This document shows, piece after piece, positions 47,095-59,100 of a stretch of 64,000 nucleotides of DNA. The DNA is from Corylus avellana (Eukaryota; Streptophyta; Magnoliopsida; Fagales; Betulaceae): positions 39,661,321-39,725,320 of the forward strand of contig NC_081542.1 in NCBI RefSeq assembly GCF_901000735.1, written 5' to 3'. A program made the position numbers and the translations under genes. Position 1 is the stretch's first letter. Each line of letters begins with the position of its first letter. The notes under the pieces were generated by a model. The model did not search any database and was not told the DNA's origin. It saw only the letters and a program-made list of their open reading frames with translations.

Positions 47095-47553
47095 GGATCA
47101 GGATCCCTGACAATCTTCCAAAAATTGCCCATCAGCTTTTTCTCAAATTCTGGCCATCAAATGTCATCCAACAGCCACAATTTTGCCATGTGTCCCAACT
47201 AAAGATAAATAATAAAATATTATTTATTTTTTAAAAATATATATAAAACAAAATATTAAAATATTANNNNNNNNNNNNNNNNNNNNNNNNNNNNNNNNNN
47301 NNNNNNNNNNNNNNNNNNNNNNNNNNNNNNNNNNNNNNNNNNNNNNNNNGGGGTGGCCGGCCACCCCAATTTTTTTAATTTTTAATTTTAATATTTTGTT
47401 TTATATATATATTTTTTAAAATAAATAATATTTTATTATTTATCTTTAGTTGGGACACGTGGCGAAATTGTGGCTGTTAGATGACATTGGATGGCCAGAA
47501 TTTGAGAAAAAGTTGATGGGCAATTTTTTGAAGATTGTCGGGAATCCTTATCC
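47095..47553. mobile_element. MULE-type MITE with an 83-N gap in its loop
   Basis: Inverted ends GGATCAGGATCCCTGACAAT and (inverse of right end) GGATAAGGATTCCCGACAAT; the arms mirror each other for about 170 bp up to the gap. Perfect 9-bp duplication AGCATATTG at 47086-47094 and 47554-47562. The gap at 47267-47349 sits in the hairpin loop; after it comes ggggtggccggccaccccaa, itself a palindrome. Confidence 0.75.
47267..47349. other. Assembly gap, 83 N
   Basis: Unlike the other gaps it is not 100 N, so its size was probably estimated from read pairs. It lies at the centre of a hairpin, a common cause of sequencing failure. Confidence 0.9.
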
Positions 47554-47562
47554 AGCATATTG

Positions 47563-47820
47563 AGTTGATTGCTCATTTGTGGATGATCCCTTTGATAAAC
47601 AGCATTCAAGTCCTACATGATTGCACATTTGTGGATGACTTTGACAATTAAATAACATTCAAGTCCTTCCTAGCTATTTTAAAAGAAGAATCCAAGAACG
47701 TACATCGTGTCTTGAAAATTGCATATAGTAAATTCGATCACACCATAAATTCAAGTCCTTGCTGTATCTCACTCTGCCTTACACCAATATTAATTCACCA
47801 ACTTTCTGCTTCCATTACCA
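47563..47820 (+). promoter_or_regulatory. Promoter of F with two W-box units
   Basis: Contains two diverged copies of the minisatellite unit (tttgtggatgatccctttga at about 47577 and tttgtggatgactttgacaa at 47627), 'attcaagtcct' words, and a leader with ccaactttctgcttcc before the ATG. Confidence 0.45.
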
Positions 47821-50492
47821 ATGAAGTTTCATAGCCGCAACTTATACCTTGATGTCATTCTTCTTTTTTCTATTATAGCCCTACTATGCTTCCAACCTGC
47901 CACTCTTGCTGCTTCCACTCCAACCAATGAGACAGATCGTTTGGCTTTGCTGAAATTCAAAGAGATGATAACCAATGACCCATTTAACATTGTCACCTCT
48001 TGGAATAATTCTATCCACTTTTGCAAATGGCAGGGAATTACATGCGGCCGAAAGCATCAAAGAGTAACGGCCTTGGACATGCGTGGCTATACCTTAAATG
48101 GATCCATACCACCTTACATTGCCAACCTCAGCTTTCTTAGGGTACTCAACCTCTCATACAACTTCTAACACGGGGAAATTCCACAAGAAGTCACTCATTT
48201 GTTCCGCCTGCAACATCTCAATCTTAGCAGCAACTTGTTAACGGGGAAAATTCCAAGCAACTTCACCAACTGTCCTCAACTCAGAGTCCTGAACTTCAAA
48301 AGGAATAATCTTACATGGAATATTCCTGTTGAACTCGGTTCTTTAAAGAGGCTTGTGAGGATTGACGTTTCCACAAATCATTTGACGGGAGGCATCCCAC
48401 TCTGGGAAATGTTTCTTCACTCCAAGTACTTCACTTTTCGCTTAATTATTTGGTGGGAAATATTCCAGATGAAATAGGCCATTTACAAAGGTTAGTTTAC
48501 TTGGGAGTTGTGGAAAATGATATGTTTGGTGCGTTCCCTTATTCCCTTTACAATATATCATCTTTGAGGACCATTGCAGTTGCACTTAACTGACTTAATG
48601 GCACTCTTCCAGCCAACATAAGCCTCACTCTCCCTAAGCTCCAATATTTGTCCATCAATACTAATCAATTCTCTGGTCCAATCCCAGTTTCACTATCCAA
48701 TACCTCTCGGCTTGAATATCTTGATCTCACCTGAAACAATTTCTTGGGACAAGTTCCAACTGATCTAGGCAACCTGCTAAATCTCTTTGTTTTACGTGTT
48801 GGTGGAAATAATCTTGGAAGTCATTCAGCCAAGGACTTGGATTTCTTAACATCTTTGAAAAACTGCTCCAAACTTGAAAGCCTAGGTTGTTTTGATAACA
48901 ATTTTGGAGGCAGTTTACCTAATTCTATAGGAAATCTGTCGACACAACTCAGTGTTTTATATGTTAGTGGCAATCAAATATCTGGAATTATTCCTGCAGT
49001 ATTAGAGAATCTCATCAACTTAAGTCTTCTTTCCATGTGTGCAAAATTGTTCACAGGACCCATTCCCACTAATTTTGGGAAGTTTCAAAGGCTGCAAGGA
49101 TTGTATTTGAAAGGAAACAGATTGTCGGGAGACATACCATCCTCTCTAGGCAATCTTACTCAATTGGTCATACTTTCCTTATCAAAGAATAAATTGGAAG
49201 GAAGCATCCCATCAAGTTTTGAAAAATGTAAAGGTTTGCAGTTCATAGATATTTCACAAAATAACCTTAGTGGATCCGTACCCACATCGAGTTTTTCTTC
49301 CCAATTTCTAGGACTCAACTTACTCATTAATTGGCATCCTACCTATGGTAGTAGGCAATTTGAAAAATATTTTGCAATTTGATGTCTCTGAAAACAATTT
49401 GTTCCGTGAGATTCCTACAACCATTGGAGATTGCTCGAGTTTGCAGAACCTTTACTTGCAGGGTAATTCATTTGAAGGAAACTTAACCTCCATCACTGGC
49501 TTCTTTGAAAGATCTTCACCATGCAGAACTTTAACGAAACAATTTGTCGGGATTGATTCCTAAAGATCTACAGAATGTTTTTATTCTATTATATTTGAAT
49601 CTTTCTTTTAATAATTTGGTGGGCGAGGTACCGACTAATGGAGTCATCCTAAATGCAAGCGTAATATCAGTGATCAGAAATAAAAATCTTTGTGGAGGTA
49701 ACCCAGAACTGCAATTGCAAGCATGCAATGTCAAAGTTATGAGGCAAGGAAAATCCTATACATTCAAATTGACAGCCATAGTTGTTAGTGGAGTTTTATG
49801 TTTCATCCTATTTTCACCATTTCTTATCCTTTATAGGAGGAGGAAATCAAAGAAAGAATCATCTTCTACACTTCCAAACACTAACCAACTTTCAAATGTT
49901 TCATACAAGGAGCTCTATCAAACGACTGGCGGATTTTCTCATAGCAATCTAATTGGATCTAGTAGTTTTGGCTTAGTATATAAATGAATTCTTGATCAAG
50001 AAAAAAGGATGGTTGCTGTGAAAGTATTGAACCTTCAACAAAAAAGAGCTACCAAGAGTTTCATGGTTGAATGTAATGCGTTAAGAAATATGTGACATCG
50101 GAATCTCGTTAAGATTTTAACTTGTTGCTCCAGCATGGACTACAATGGCAATGATTTCAAAGCTCTAGTTTACGAATTCGTGGAAAATGGAAACTTAGAT
50201 AAGTGGTTGCACCAAGATATCAACAATGAAAATCGACCAAGACATTTGAACCTCCTTCAAAGACTAAATATTGCGATTGATATAGCTTCTGCACTACATT
50301 ATCTTCATGATCACTGTGAAGCACCAATCATTCATTGTGATCTAAAGCCAAGCAATGTTCTTCTTGGCAATGACATGATTGCTAAAGTAAGTGATTTTGG
50401 TTTGGCAAGTATCCTCTCAACAACAAATGATGTTTCTCAAAATCAAACTAGCAGGGTTGGAATAAAGGGTACTATTGGCTACGCTGCTCCAA
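47821..50492 (+). pseudogene. Gene F: LRR-RLK subfamily XII pseudogene, exon 2 deleted
   Basis: Closest relative of gene A. Start MKFHSRN, signal peptide, LRRNT (FCKWQGITC), TAA 48166-48168, a 4-bp deletion near 48401, a stop in cttaactgactt (about 48590), TGA near 48732, an 8-bp deletion near 49325, a 1-bp change near 49485, TGA 49985-49987 in the kinase loop region and TGA near 50093. The last segment (50135-50492) is open, with HCDLKPSN and DFG. The donor reads CCAA|gt at 50492, as in C. The intron follows, with the same SINE as A. Exon 2 is absent: the sequence equivalent to 2760-5346 of locus A was removed by the copia-linked deletion at 51726-53609. Confidence 0.9.
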
Positions 50493-50700
50493 GTACATAG
50501 CTAATTACATCTTATATCCTCTACATCATGATTTTGATCAACTTGAAAAGTTTCACTACCTGTCTTTCAACTATGCTCTACATATTCATTTTAGCCTTGT
50601 TGATTTTATTTCCTTCAGTCTCTCTATGCATAATTATTCTGAAGCATTTTTCAAACGAGAACTAGTCTTTAGTATATATTGCTCAGGAATATGCACATAT

Positions 50701-50810
50701 TTTTTTGACATGTCTATACAAGAAGGGGGATAGATGATTCAAACTACTGACCTCCGCTTTCTAAAATGTAGTCCCCAACCAATTAAGCTACCCCTTTGGA
50801 ACATGAAATA
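50701..50810 (-). mobile_element. SINE in intron of F (orthologous insertion to the one in A)
   Basis: Same position, orientation and sequence type as 1739-1856, with box B-like gattcaaactactgacc on the plus strand. The right TSD TTGGGCACATAT is at 50811-50822; the left one is decayed (atATGCACATAT). Confidence 0.75.
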
Positions 50811-51412
50811 TTGGGCACATATGATATTTAGGCTTTGATAGAGAAGGGCTTCCATATATAGAAGGATTTGACAACTATTATTAAACAAGTCTCGAATCAT
50901 TCATAAATATACGAAAGTAATTGCATTTCTCTTTTTCCCCTTCCCTGTTTTCCCATATTTGCTCAGAAAAAAAATAATAAATAAAAAATAAAATTGCATT
51001 TCTCTTTCATTAAATAAGAATACATGTGAAAAATCAAACCAAACAAAATAAATAAAGTAACTATTAGATACATATGAAATTTAACGTTGGTCAAATGGAG
51101 ACAAACAGCAAGAAACAAGAATAATTCAGACCAATTATCCCAAGATTTCAGGTGAAGCTATTGCAATAGTAAACGTTTAAGGACATAGGCCGGATACACT
51201 AAAAATTGAAATCCTGAATGGCTGAAAAAAAGAACATACAAATAAACATGCCATAGATGTTCTTTAACAGATTCTTAAATAGCTGATTCATTATCTTTTA
51301 TCTTCTGTTTTTGTGTTTTTAAAATTACTTCATTGTGTTGTCATTCACTAAAAGTTTTGGTCAGGGGCAACTACTCTCCGTGGTCAGACATGAAGCCATG
51401 TCTTTTTTTTTG

Positions 51413-51725
51413 GAGAAAAATACATTACTTGCCTGAACTATCAACTCATTTGCATTTTTAACCACAGTGTTTAAAAAGTGACACTTGACCCCATAAAGTA
51501 CACTTTACACCCTGAAGTATTTTGAGTTGACACTTTACCCCCGAAGTAACTAAGTTTTGGGGGGTAAAGTGTCAACTCAGGGGGGTAAAGTGCCAACTCA
51601 TGGGAGTAAAGTGTCAATTCAAAATACTTCAGGGGGTAAAGTGTACTTCATAGGGTCAAGTGTCAATGTCAAATACTTTGGAGGAGGGGGGGAGGGTAAA
51701 GTGTCACTTTTTAAACATTGGGGTT
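51413..51725. mobile_element. Foldback MITE copy, cut by copia insertion
   Basis: Paralogue of 2450-2760, with a longer left arm than there. It ends at ttggggtt (51725), where the copia LTR starts. Confidence 0.6.
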
Positions 51726-52594
51726 TGTTAGTTCTTGTGTTGGCTTAATTCAGTTTCAAAATGTAGAGGCTACTGTTCATGGGCTCAACACTGATATATA
51801 ATGCTCAGAATCCAATCTTCACCGTTCATAATGTAGATTTATGTGTTATGAACGTCCCTACAAAATTTTAGCTCAATCGGACCACAAACGCTCATCGATT
51901 GGAGCTGTTGATCAAGACTGGACAGCATTTCCAGAATGCTGTTTCACCTATGTCCGGACATGCCTTCCCCGAGTCCGGACTGCATTTCCAGAAACTCAAA
52001 TTTTGCTCTGCAAAGCCGTGTCCGGACAGCCAATTAACATGTCCGGACACCCCGTAAGTTTTAGGCCCAAAAACCTGATTTTAAGTGGGTTAGGTCTAAG
52101 GTTTTGTCAGGGGGTATATATACATCATTATAGAAGAGAGAAGCACGAATTTTCACCCCCAGAGAGTTCGTGTGAGGCTGTGCTTGAGTGATTATTTTGT
52201 TGTGAGCCAAATTGATTCCTCTTAGATGATTTTTGTTAGTATTGATTGTGTGCTTAATTGAAGTCTATCGGAATGGTCCGATAAAGGAGAATCACGTTGA
52301 AGAAGATTGTGAGTGAGGAGACAAGTTGAAGGCTTGTCGATCTTACAGAGTCAAGGTCTTGCAAAGGGTTGTAAGTATTCCTAGTTTCTATAATTTCTGG
52401 ATAATCTTTTGATAGTGATTTCCTGGGTTTGGCTGCCCTGGAGAGGTTTTACTTTTAGAACGTTTTCTAAAAGGTTTCCTCTTCGTCACCAAAATCTTTG
52501 TATGTGATTGTTCATATTTTGGTAATTGTTTGCTTTGATAAATATTCGTTAATTCCGCATAAAATTGTGATATTTATCTGTTTAGAGTTTTTCA
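51726..52594 (+). mobile_element. 5' LTR of a Ty1-copia retrotransposon (869 bp)
   Basis: Starts TGTTAGTTCTTGTG and ends ...TTTTCA two bases before a primer-binding site. TATA box ggtatatatac at about 52113-52123. Its U3 holds four copies of GTCCGGAC or a close variant (about 51952, 51972, 52020, 52041). The 3' LTR is missing, so no target duplication can be checked. Confidence 0.75.
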
Positions 52595-52596
52595 AT

Positions 52597-52608
52597 TGGT
52601 ATTAGAGC
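52597..52608 (+). other. Primer-binding site (initiator tRNA-Met)
   Basis: TGGTATTAGAGC, complementary (one mismatch) to the 3' end of plant initiator tRNA-Met, as in most plant copia elements. It fixes the LTR end two bases upstream. Confidence 0.8.
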
Positions 52609-52664
52609 GGGTTCACTCCGTGAAGGATTAAATTCCTGAGTGTGATCTTTGTTTTTTGTTTAAG

Positions 52665-53608
52665 ATGTCTCAAACCCTTAACACTGTGCCTAATTTTGAT
52701 GGATCAAATTATGGCTATTGGAAATCCCGTATGAGATTTTTCTTAAAATCTATAGACGTTTGGCATGTCATTGAATCTGGATTTAAAGCTCCAGATAAGC
52801 CGACAGCTGAATGGTCTAATGTTGAAAAACAAACTCGTATGGCGAATGACAAAGCTATGAATGCTCTATGCCTGGCAATTTCACAAACTGAGTTCTCTAG
52901 AATTTCAAATTGTGATAGTGCCAAAGATGCATGGGAGATCCTAGAAACTACTTATGAAGGAACAAATCTTGTTAAAGCTTCAAAACTTCAAATGTTAGTT
53001 TCTAAGTTTAAGGAAATTAAAATGTTAGAGGATGAGACATTTAATGATTTCTTTGGTAAACTTAGTGAAATTAGAAATTCCATGATAAATCTAGGAAAGA
53101 AAGTTTCTGACACTAAACTTATTAGAAAAGTTATGAAATCACTCCCTGAAAGATTCAGAATGAAGGTAACTGCTATTGAGTCATGCACTGATCTTAATAC
53201 CATGAGGATAGAAGAGTTAGTTGATGCTCTTCAAACTTATGAGTTTTCCTTGCCTCAACCTAAGAAAAATAAGGATATTGCCCTTAAAACTCTTAGGAAG
53301 AACTCTGATGAGTTATCTGATGAGGATTCACCAGATGATGAGGAACTTGCATTGATAGCTAGAAGGTATTTTAGGAATGAACATAGAATTTTTAAGAAAT
53401 TTGGAAAACAAAAAGAGAGTACCCAGGGTAGAAATGAAAGAGACTCACGTGGTCCAAAATGTTATGAGTGTTCTGGCTATGGTCATGTGCAAAAGGATTG
53501 TGCTAACCTCAAGAGTAATAAGCCAAAAGGTCAAAAAGCCTTCAATATTACATTGAGTGACATTGATGAAGGAGAAACTCCTAATTATATGACTTTTGTT
53601 GCATCCTA
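52665..53608 (+). pseudogene. Ty1-copia gag, 3'-truncated
   Basis: ATG at 52665 (MSQTLNTVPNFDG). UBN2/retrotransposon gag domain about residues 8-190, then an acidic linker and a CCHC zinc knuckle CYECSGYGHVQKDC at residues 266-279. The frame is open, but at about 53609 element sequence stops and host flank begins (ccaacccggctttcttgc), adding about 12 host codons to a stop at 53643-53645. Protease, integrase, RT and 3' LTR are absent. Confidence 0.85.
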
Positions 53609-54080
53609 TAATTCCAACCCGGCTTTCTTGCTTTGGCTTTCTTGAATATGCATTTTCAATCTCTTATTGATGAAGCCTTGAAAAAATTGTCCATTCAAAG
53701 AATAATAATTACATCTTTTTGGATGACTTTGACAAACAGCGTTGAAGTCCAACATGCAGCTACAAAAGTCCAATAAGTAGGCCGCGGCAGCTTTTCTCAC
53801 TTGAAATTTGAGCAGCCTAATTTCAAGAATCATCATCTAACTTTTTTATATTTGTAATTTATTGAAAACATTTGTGGTTAGAGCAAGTTTCAACAGAAGA
53901 ATCCAATAACTTTACATGCATCTTCAAAATTTGAAGTTCACACCATGAGTGACCCCCGCAATGATAAACTCAGAACTGGAACCTGACCAACAATTTACTT
54001 CACTACTTTCCATGGCCTTGAGAGGGATTGACATGGGTCTAGCCATGGTCCTAGTTAGCTTGCTTTGGGCAGATCCCCGG
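53609..54080. promoter_or_regulatory. Conserved distal 5' flank block (copy 2)
   Basis: Paralogue of 5346-5577 plus 7028-7250 joined without the foldback element, so it is the empty site for 5578-7027. Contains one W-box unit (gactttgacaaacagcgttg at about 53725). Confidence 0.6.
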
Positions 54081-54837
54081 TGCGGGGCGAGGCCTTTAAA
54101 TTTCTATTGGCCTCAAAAGTTTTGGAGGCTGATGATTATTCTCACAAATAAAATTCATTGAGAGAAGCATTCAGCACAACAGATATTTCATCAACCAACT
54201 GATGACACTAATGATATTAACTCCCGTTTAGCAAGTTGCAAGTGAAAGATATATTTTGTAAAATGTGTGAGAAATAATTCTTCTTTGAGTCTCTGCTGTA
54301 AATCCATAAAGCCATATTCTGCAAAAATCAAACTACAGGTCCCCCACCTCAGTATTAGAAGCTTATTAGCGAAAAGAGGAATATATAATTAATAAGACCA
54401 AAAAGAGGCTGATTAGCTAGTCCGAGTTATCTATTATAAGTTCAGCAATCATTTACGAGGAATAATTTCCCATAGAGAAAGAAACAATGAACATAGATCT
54501 TTATTAAGTAAGCGATCGTTTTCGAGAAATATTTTTTCATAGAGAAATAAACAATAAAAATAGGCACTAAAAGGATAATTAGTAGATAATAAACGTAGTT
54601 ACGTAGGGCTTGCTCGTTGCTACATAAGAGATTCACGGTGTAAAGACATAATACGTCACTTGTTCTGTTGGAAGACTTTTCTTCCGAAAACAAGACATTA
54701 ATTGGAGAAACGAACTTTCAGTGTACGTTCTGCCAAAAACACTTTTCACAAGTCATTTTGGCCCACTTCGCACTCGTTCAAGATATTACGTATCAGCGCG
54801 TCAAAGACTCGAGAACTTGGGCTTTTAAAAAAATGTG
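54081..54837. other. Intergenic DNA, no gene
   Basis: AT-rich. A short word pair (cgaggaataatttcccataga at 54458 and cgagaaatattttttcataga at 54513) is a diverged local duplication. 54600-54830 shows decayed family promoter (cggtgtaaagacat, then ggaagacttttcttcc). Confidence 0.4.
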
Positions 54838-55234
54838 CTAATTACCCTCTTCTTCTTCTTCTTCTTTTTTTTTTTTTTTTTTTTTTTTTTTTCATTAACT
54901 ACAACGCATTGTCACTTTACTCCCATGAATAGATAACATTGTCCGACACCATCAAACTACCATTTTGTGCCCAAAATCCTCATTTCGTAAGTCAAACTCA
55001 GACAGTCAACCCATCACATGCCATTTTGAAATTTTTTATTCTACTTTTTTCTCCATCAACTACAACGCACTGTCACTTTGCCTCCGTGAACTACAATGAA
55101 TTTAACGCCTTTAACTGATGGAACGAGAATTTTGGGCATAAAATAATAGTTTGATAGGGTCAGGCAGTAGGGTTGTCAATTCATAGGAACAAAGTGACAA
55201 TACGTTGTAGTCAATGAAAAAAAGGTAATTGCCC
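54838..55234. mobile_element. Foldback MITE, about 400 bp
   Basis: The left half (ctacaacgcattgtcacttt ... ccattttgtgcccaaaat) is mirrored by the right half (attttgggcataaaataata ... aaagtgacaatacgttgtag). Ends near gctaattacc / ggtaattgcccc. It interrupts the family promoter, which reads straight through this point in E and H. TSD not clear. Confidence 0.6.
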
Positions 55235-55297
55235 CAAAATTCTAACTTCATACACCCCTACCCCTTAAGTTAAGCAAGTCCTACAAAATTCTAGCTA

Positions 55298-55930
55298 CTA
55301 TGCTTCCAACCTGCCGCTGCCGCTCCAACGAACGAGACAGATCGTTTGGGTTTGCTACGTGAAATATTTAATTTAAAGAGGGGTGAATTGACGAAGTCAA
55401 GGTTCGATCCCATGACCTTTGGCTCTGATTTCATATTAAAATACCAATCATCTCAAAAGCTTAAACTGATAGGAAGATCTAAATTTAATCACTTAATCAT
55501 TAGTTTAACAATTTCAAACCTTAAAGTAATTTCCAAATAATTCTTTCAGACCACAAGCACAAGAGCATCATAGGTAGATGACCCGCCAGCACAAGTAGAC
55601 TTTCCGATAATCTTGTTAGGATCAAAACACTCACCTAAGGGTTTCCACCTTATTTATGTCCACAAGTAATCTTATAAGTGAATTCGATTTTTTTTTTGCC
55701 TTCTAATCTAATGTTTTCAGAGCAAACGTTGTTTTTGTTTCTTGTATCTTAGAATTTTCCAACATGGAAAATATACTCAATTTCTATTTTTGTAGGAAAA
55801 TGGAGCTAGCTTTGCAAAGAAATGATCAGATTGCATAAAAGTCTCCTTTGTAAATGACCCGTTGAGCATTGGCTTGACTGTTTGTGCGAGTATTTATTTT
55901 GTTGGAATAAATCAAACCCACTTTTGATGA
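55298..55930 (+). pseudogene. RLK relic: LRRNT fragment joined to 3' UTR
   Basis: 55298-55358 is the end of the signal peptide and start of the LRRNT (ccaacgaacgagacagatcg, then tttgggtttgct). About 55362-55510 is foreign sequence with words such as ggttcgatcccatgacc, probably a TE fragment. About 55517 on is family 3' UTR (accacaagcacaagagc), then ttttgtag and the terminal exon from about 55797. All LRRs, the transmembrane helix, the kinase and both coding splice sites are missing. An independent deletion, different from that in D. Confidence 0.75.
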
Positions 55931-56114
55931 TCTACATGTTTAAGTATTTTCCATGGTCTTGAGAGGGATTGACATGTTCAAAATTTTCTATTGGCCTCAA
56001 AAGTTCTAGAACTTGTGTTTTGAAACAATTTACCCCTACATATATAATACTCTGTATCTTGCTCTGCCTCGCACAATATTTCACAAATACTCTGCTTCCC
56101 TTCTCTCCATTCCA
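55931..56114 (+). promoter_or_regulatory. Promoter and 5' UTR of gene G
   Basis: tacatatataatac at about 56037-56050 is a good TATA box, 65-75 bp before the ATG, followed by the family leader ctcgcacaatatttcacaaa. The upstream part is short because the relic lies close by. Confidence 0.5.
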
Positions 56115-59100
56115 ATGAAGCTAATTCATAACATCAACTTTCGTGAACTATGCACTACATACCTTGGTGTCATTCTTCTCTTTTCTGTAAGAGTAAGCCT
56201 ACGTTGCTTCCAACCTACCACTCTTGCAGCTGCCGCTCCAACAAACGAGACAGATCGTTTGGGTTTGCTCAAATTCAAAGAAATGATACCCAACGACCCA
56301 TTTAACATCTTCACCTCTTGGAGTGATTCCATCCCTTTCTGCAACTGGCATGGAGTTACATGCGGCCCCAGGCATCAAAGAGTTACGGCCTTGGACCTAT
56401 CTGGCTTTACTTTAGGTGGATCCATATCACCTTACGTTGGCAACCTCAGCTTTCTTAGGGTGCTCAACCTCTCCGACAACTTCTTACACGGCGAAATTCC
56501 ACAAGAAGTCACTCATTGGTTCCGCCTGCAACATCTCAATCGTAGCATTAACTTGTTAACGGGGGAAATTCCAAACAACTTCACCAACTATCCTGAACTC
56601 AGATTCTTGGACTTCCAAAGGAATAATCTTACTGGGAATATTCCTGTTGAACTCGGCTCTTCAAAGAGGCTTGTGTGGCTTGACGTTGCCTCAAATCATT
56701 TGACGGGAGGCATCCCACCTTCTCTGGGAAATGTTTCTTCACTCCAAGTACTTCACTTTTCGCTTAATTATTTCGTGGGACATATTCCAGATGAAATAGG
56801 CCATTTACAAACGTTAGTTTTCTTGGGAGTTGTGGAAAATGATCTTTGAGGACCATTTCAGTTGCACTTAACCGACTTAATGGCACTCTTCCAGCCAACA
56901 TAAGTCTCACTCTCCCTAATCTCCAATATTTGTCCATCAATACTAATCAATTCTCTGGTCCAATCCTAGTTTCACCATCCAATGTCTCTCGGCTTGAAAA
57001 TCTTGATCTCACCCGAAACAATTTCGTGGGACAAGTTCCAACTGACATAGGCAACCTGCTAAATCTCTCTGTTTTAGGTGTTGGTGGAAATAATCTTGGA
57101 AGTAATTCAGCCAAGGACTTGGATTTCTTAACATCTTTAGAAAACTGCACCAAACTTGAAAGGCTAGGGTTTTTTTATAACAATTTTGGAGGCAGTTTAC
57201 CTGATTCTATAGGAAATTTGTTGAAGCAACTTAGTGCTTTATATATTTATGGCAATCGAATATCTGAAATTATTCCTGCAGCATTAGAGAATCTCATCAA
57301 CTTAAGTCTTCTCGTCATATATGAAAACTTGTTCATAGGACCCATTCCCACTTATTTTGGAAAGTTACATAATCTGCAAGGATTGTATTTGTATGGAAAC
57401 AAATTGTCGGGACCCATACCATCCTCGCTAGGGAACCTCTCTCAATTGGTCGTACTTTTCCTATCACAGAACAAATTGGACGGAAGCATTTCATCAAGCT
57501 TTGGAAACTTCAAAAGTTTGCAGTACTTAGATATTTCAGAAAATAACCTTAGTGGAGCCATACCCAAAACGAGTTTTTCTTCCCAATTAATAGGACTCAA
57601 CTTATCACACAACTCATTAACAAGCATCCTACCAACGGAAGTAATTAAGCAATTTGAAAAAATATTGTGGATTTGGATGTCTCCGAAAACAATTTGTTTG
57701 GTGAGATTCCTACAACCATTGGAGATTGCTCGAGTTTGCAGAGCCTTTACTTGCAGGGTAATTCATTAGAAGGAAACTTACCTCCATTACTATCTTCCTT
57801 GAAAGACCTTCATTACGCAGATCTTTCACGAAACAATTTTTTGGGAATAATTCCTAAAGATCTACATAAAGTTTATGTTCTACTATATTTGAATCTTTCA
57901 TTCAACAATTTGGTGGGCAAGGTACCAATCGAGGGAGTCTTTCAAAATGCAAGTGCAATATCAGTGATACTAAATAAAAAGCTTTGTGGAGGTATCACAG
58001 AACTAAAACTACAAGCATGCGATGTCAAAATTATGAAGCAAGGAAAATCCCATATATTCAAATTAACTGCCATAATTGTTAGTGGGGTTTTATGTTTTAT
58101 TCTATTTTCATCATTTGTTATCCTTTATAGGAGGAGAAAATCAGAAAAAGAATCATCTTGTACACTCCCCAAAACCAACTTTCTTTCAAATGTTTCATAC
58201 AAGGAGCTCTATCAAACTACTGACGGATTTTCTTCTAACAATTTAATTGGATCTGGTAGTTTTGGCTCCGTATATAAAGGAATTCTTGATCATGAAAAAA
58301 GGATGGTTGCTGTGAAAGTGTTGAACCTTCAACAGAAAGAAGCTTCCAAGAGTTTCATGGCTGAATGCAATGCGTTAAGAAATATACGGCATCGGAATCT
58401 CGTGAAGATCTTAACTTGTTGCTCAAGCGTGGACTATAACGGCAATGAATTCAAAGCACTAGTTTACGAATTCATGGCAAATGGAAACTTAGACAAGTGG
58501 CTGCACCATGATAGAGAGAATGAAAGTCCACACAGATATTTGAACCTCCTTCAAAGACTAAATATTGCGATCGATGTAGCTTCTTCACTACATTATCTGC
58601 ATGATCATTGTGAAACACCAATCATTCATTGTGATTTGAAGCCAAGCAATGTTCTTCTTGACGATGACATGATTGCTAAAGTAAGTGATTTTGGTTTGGC
58701 AAGGATCCTCTTTGCAACAAATGATGATTCTCAAAATCAAACTAGCACAGTTGGAATAAAGGGTACTATTGGCTACGCTGCTCCAGGTACATCACTACTT
58801 CGATCTTAAATCCTTTAAATCATGATTTTGTTCAAGTTGAAAAGTATTACTAACTGTCTTTTTACTATGCTCTCCATACTTATTCTGATAACATGTCCAT
58901 TAGATATATATATCAAATTTATATGTCGGCTAATTAACAAGAAGGGGAACATGTAAACCCTGCCATAAAAATGGTGAGAACAACTTTTCTCAAAATAAAA
59001 CCGGTCTTTTGTATACATTGCTTGAAAATATTGGTCACATATAGTATTTAGGCTTCGATAGAGATTAATAAGGCGTGCATATATAAGAAAAGACATGCAT

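Noticed and set aside
53609..53645. Gag ORF running to 53645
   Set aside because: The last codons are translated host flank, as shown by the match to 5346-5385; not part of gag.
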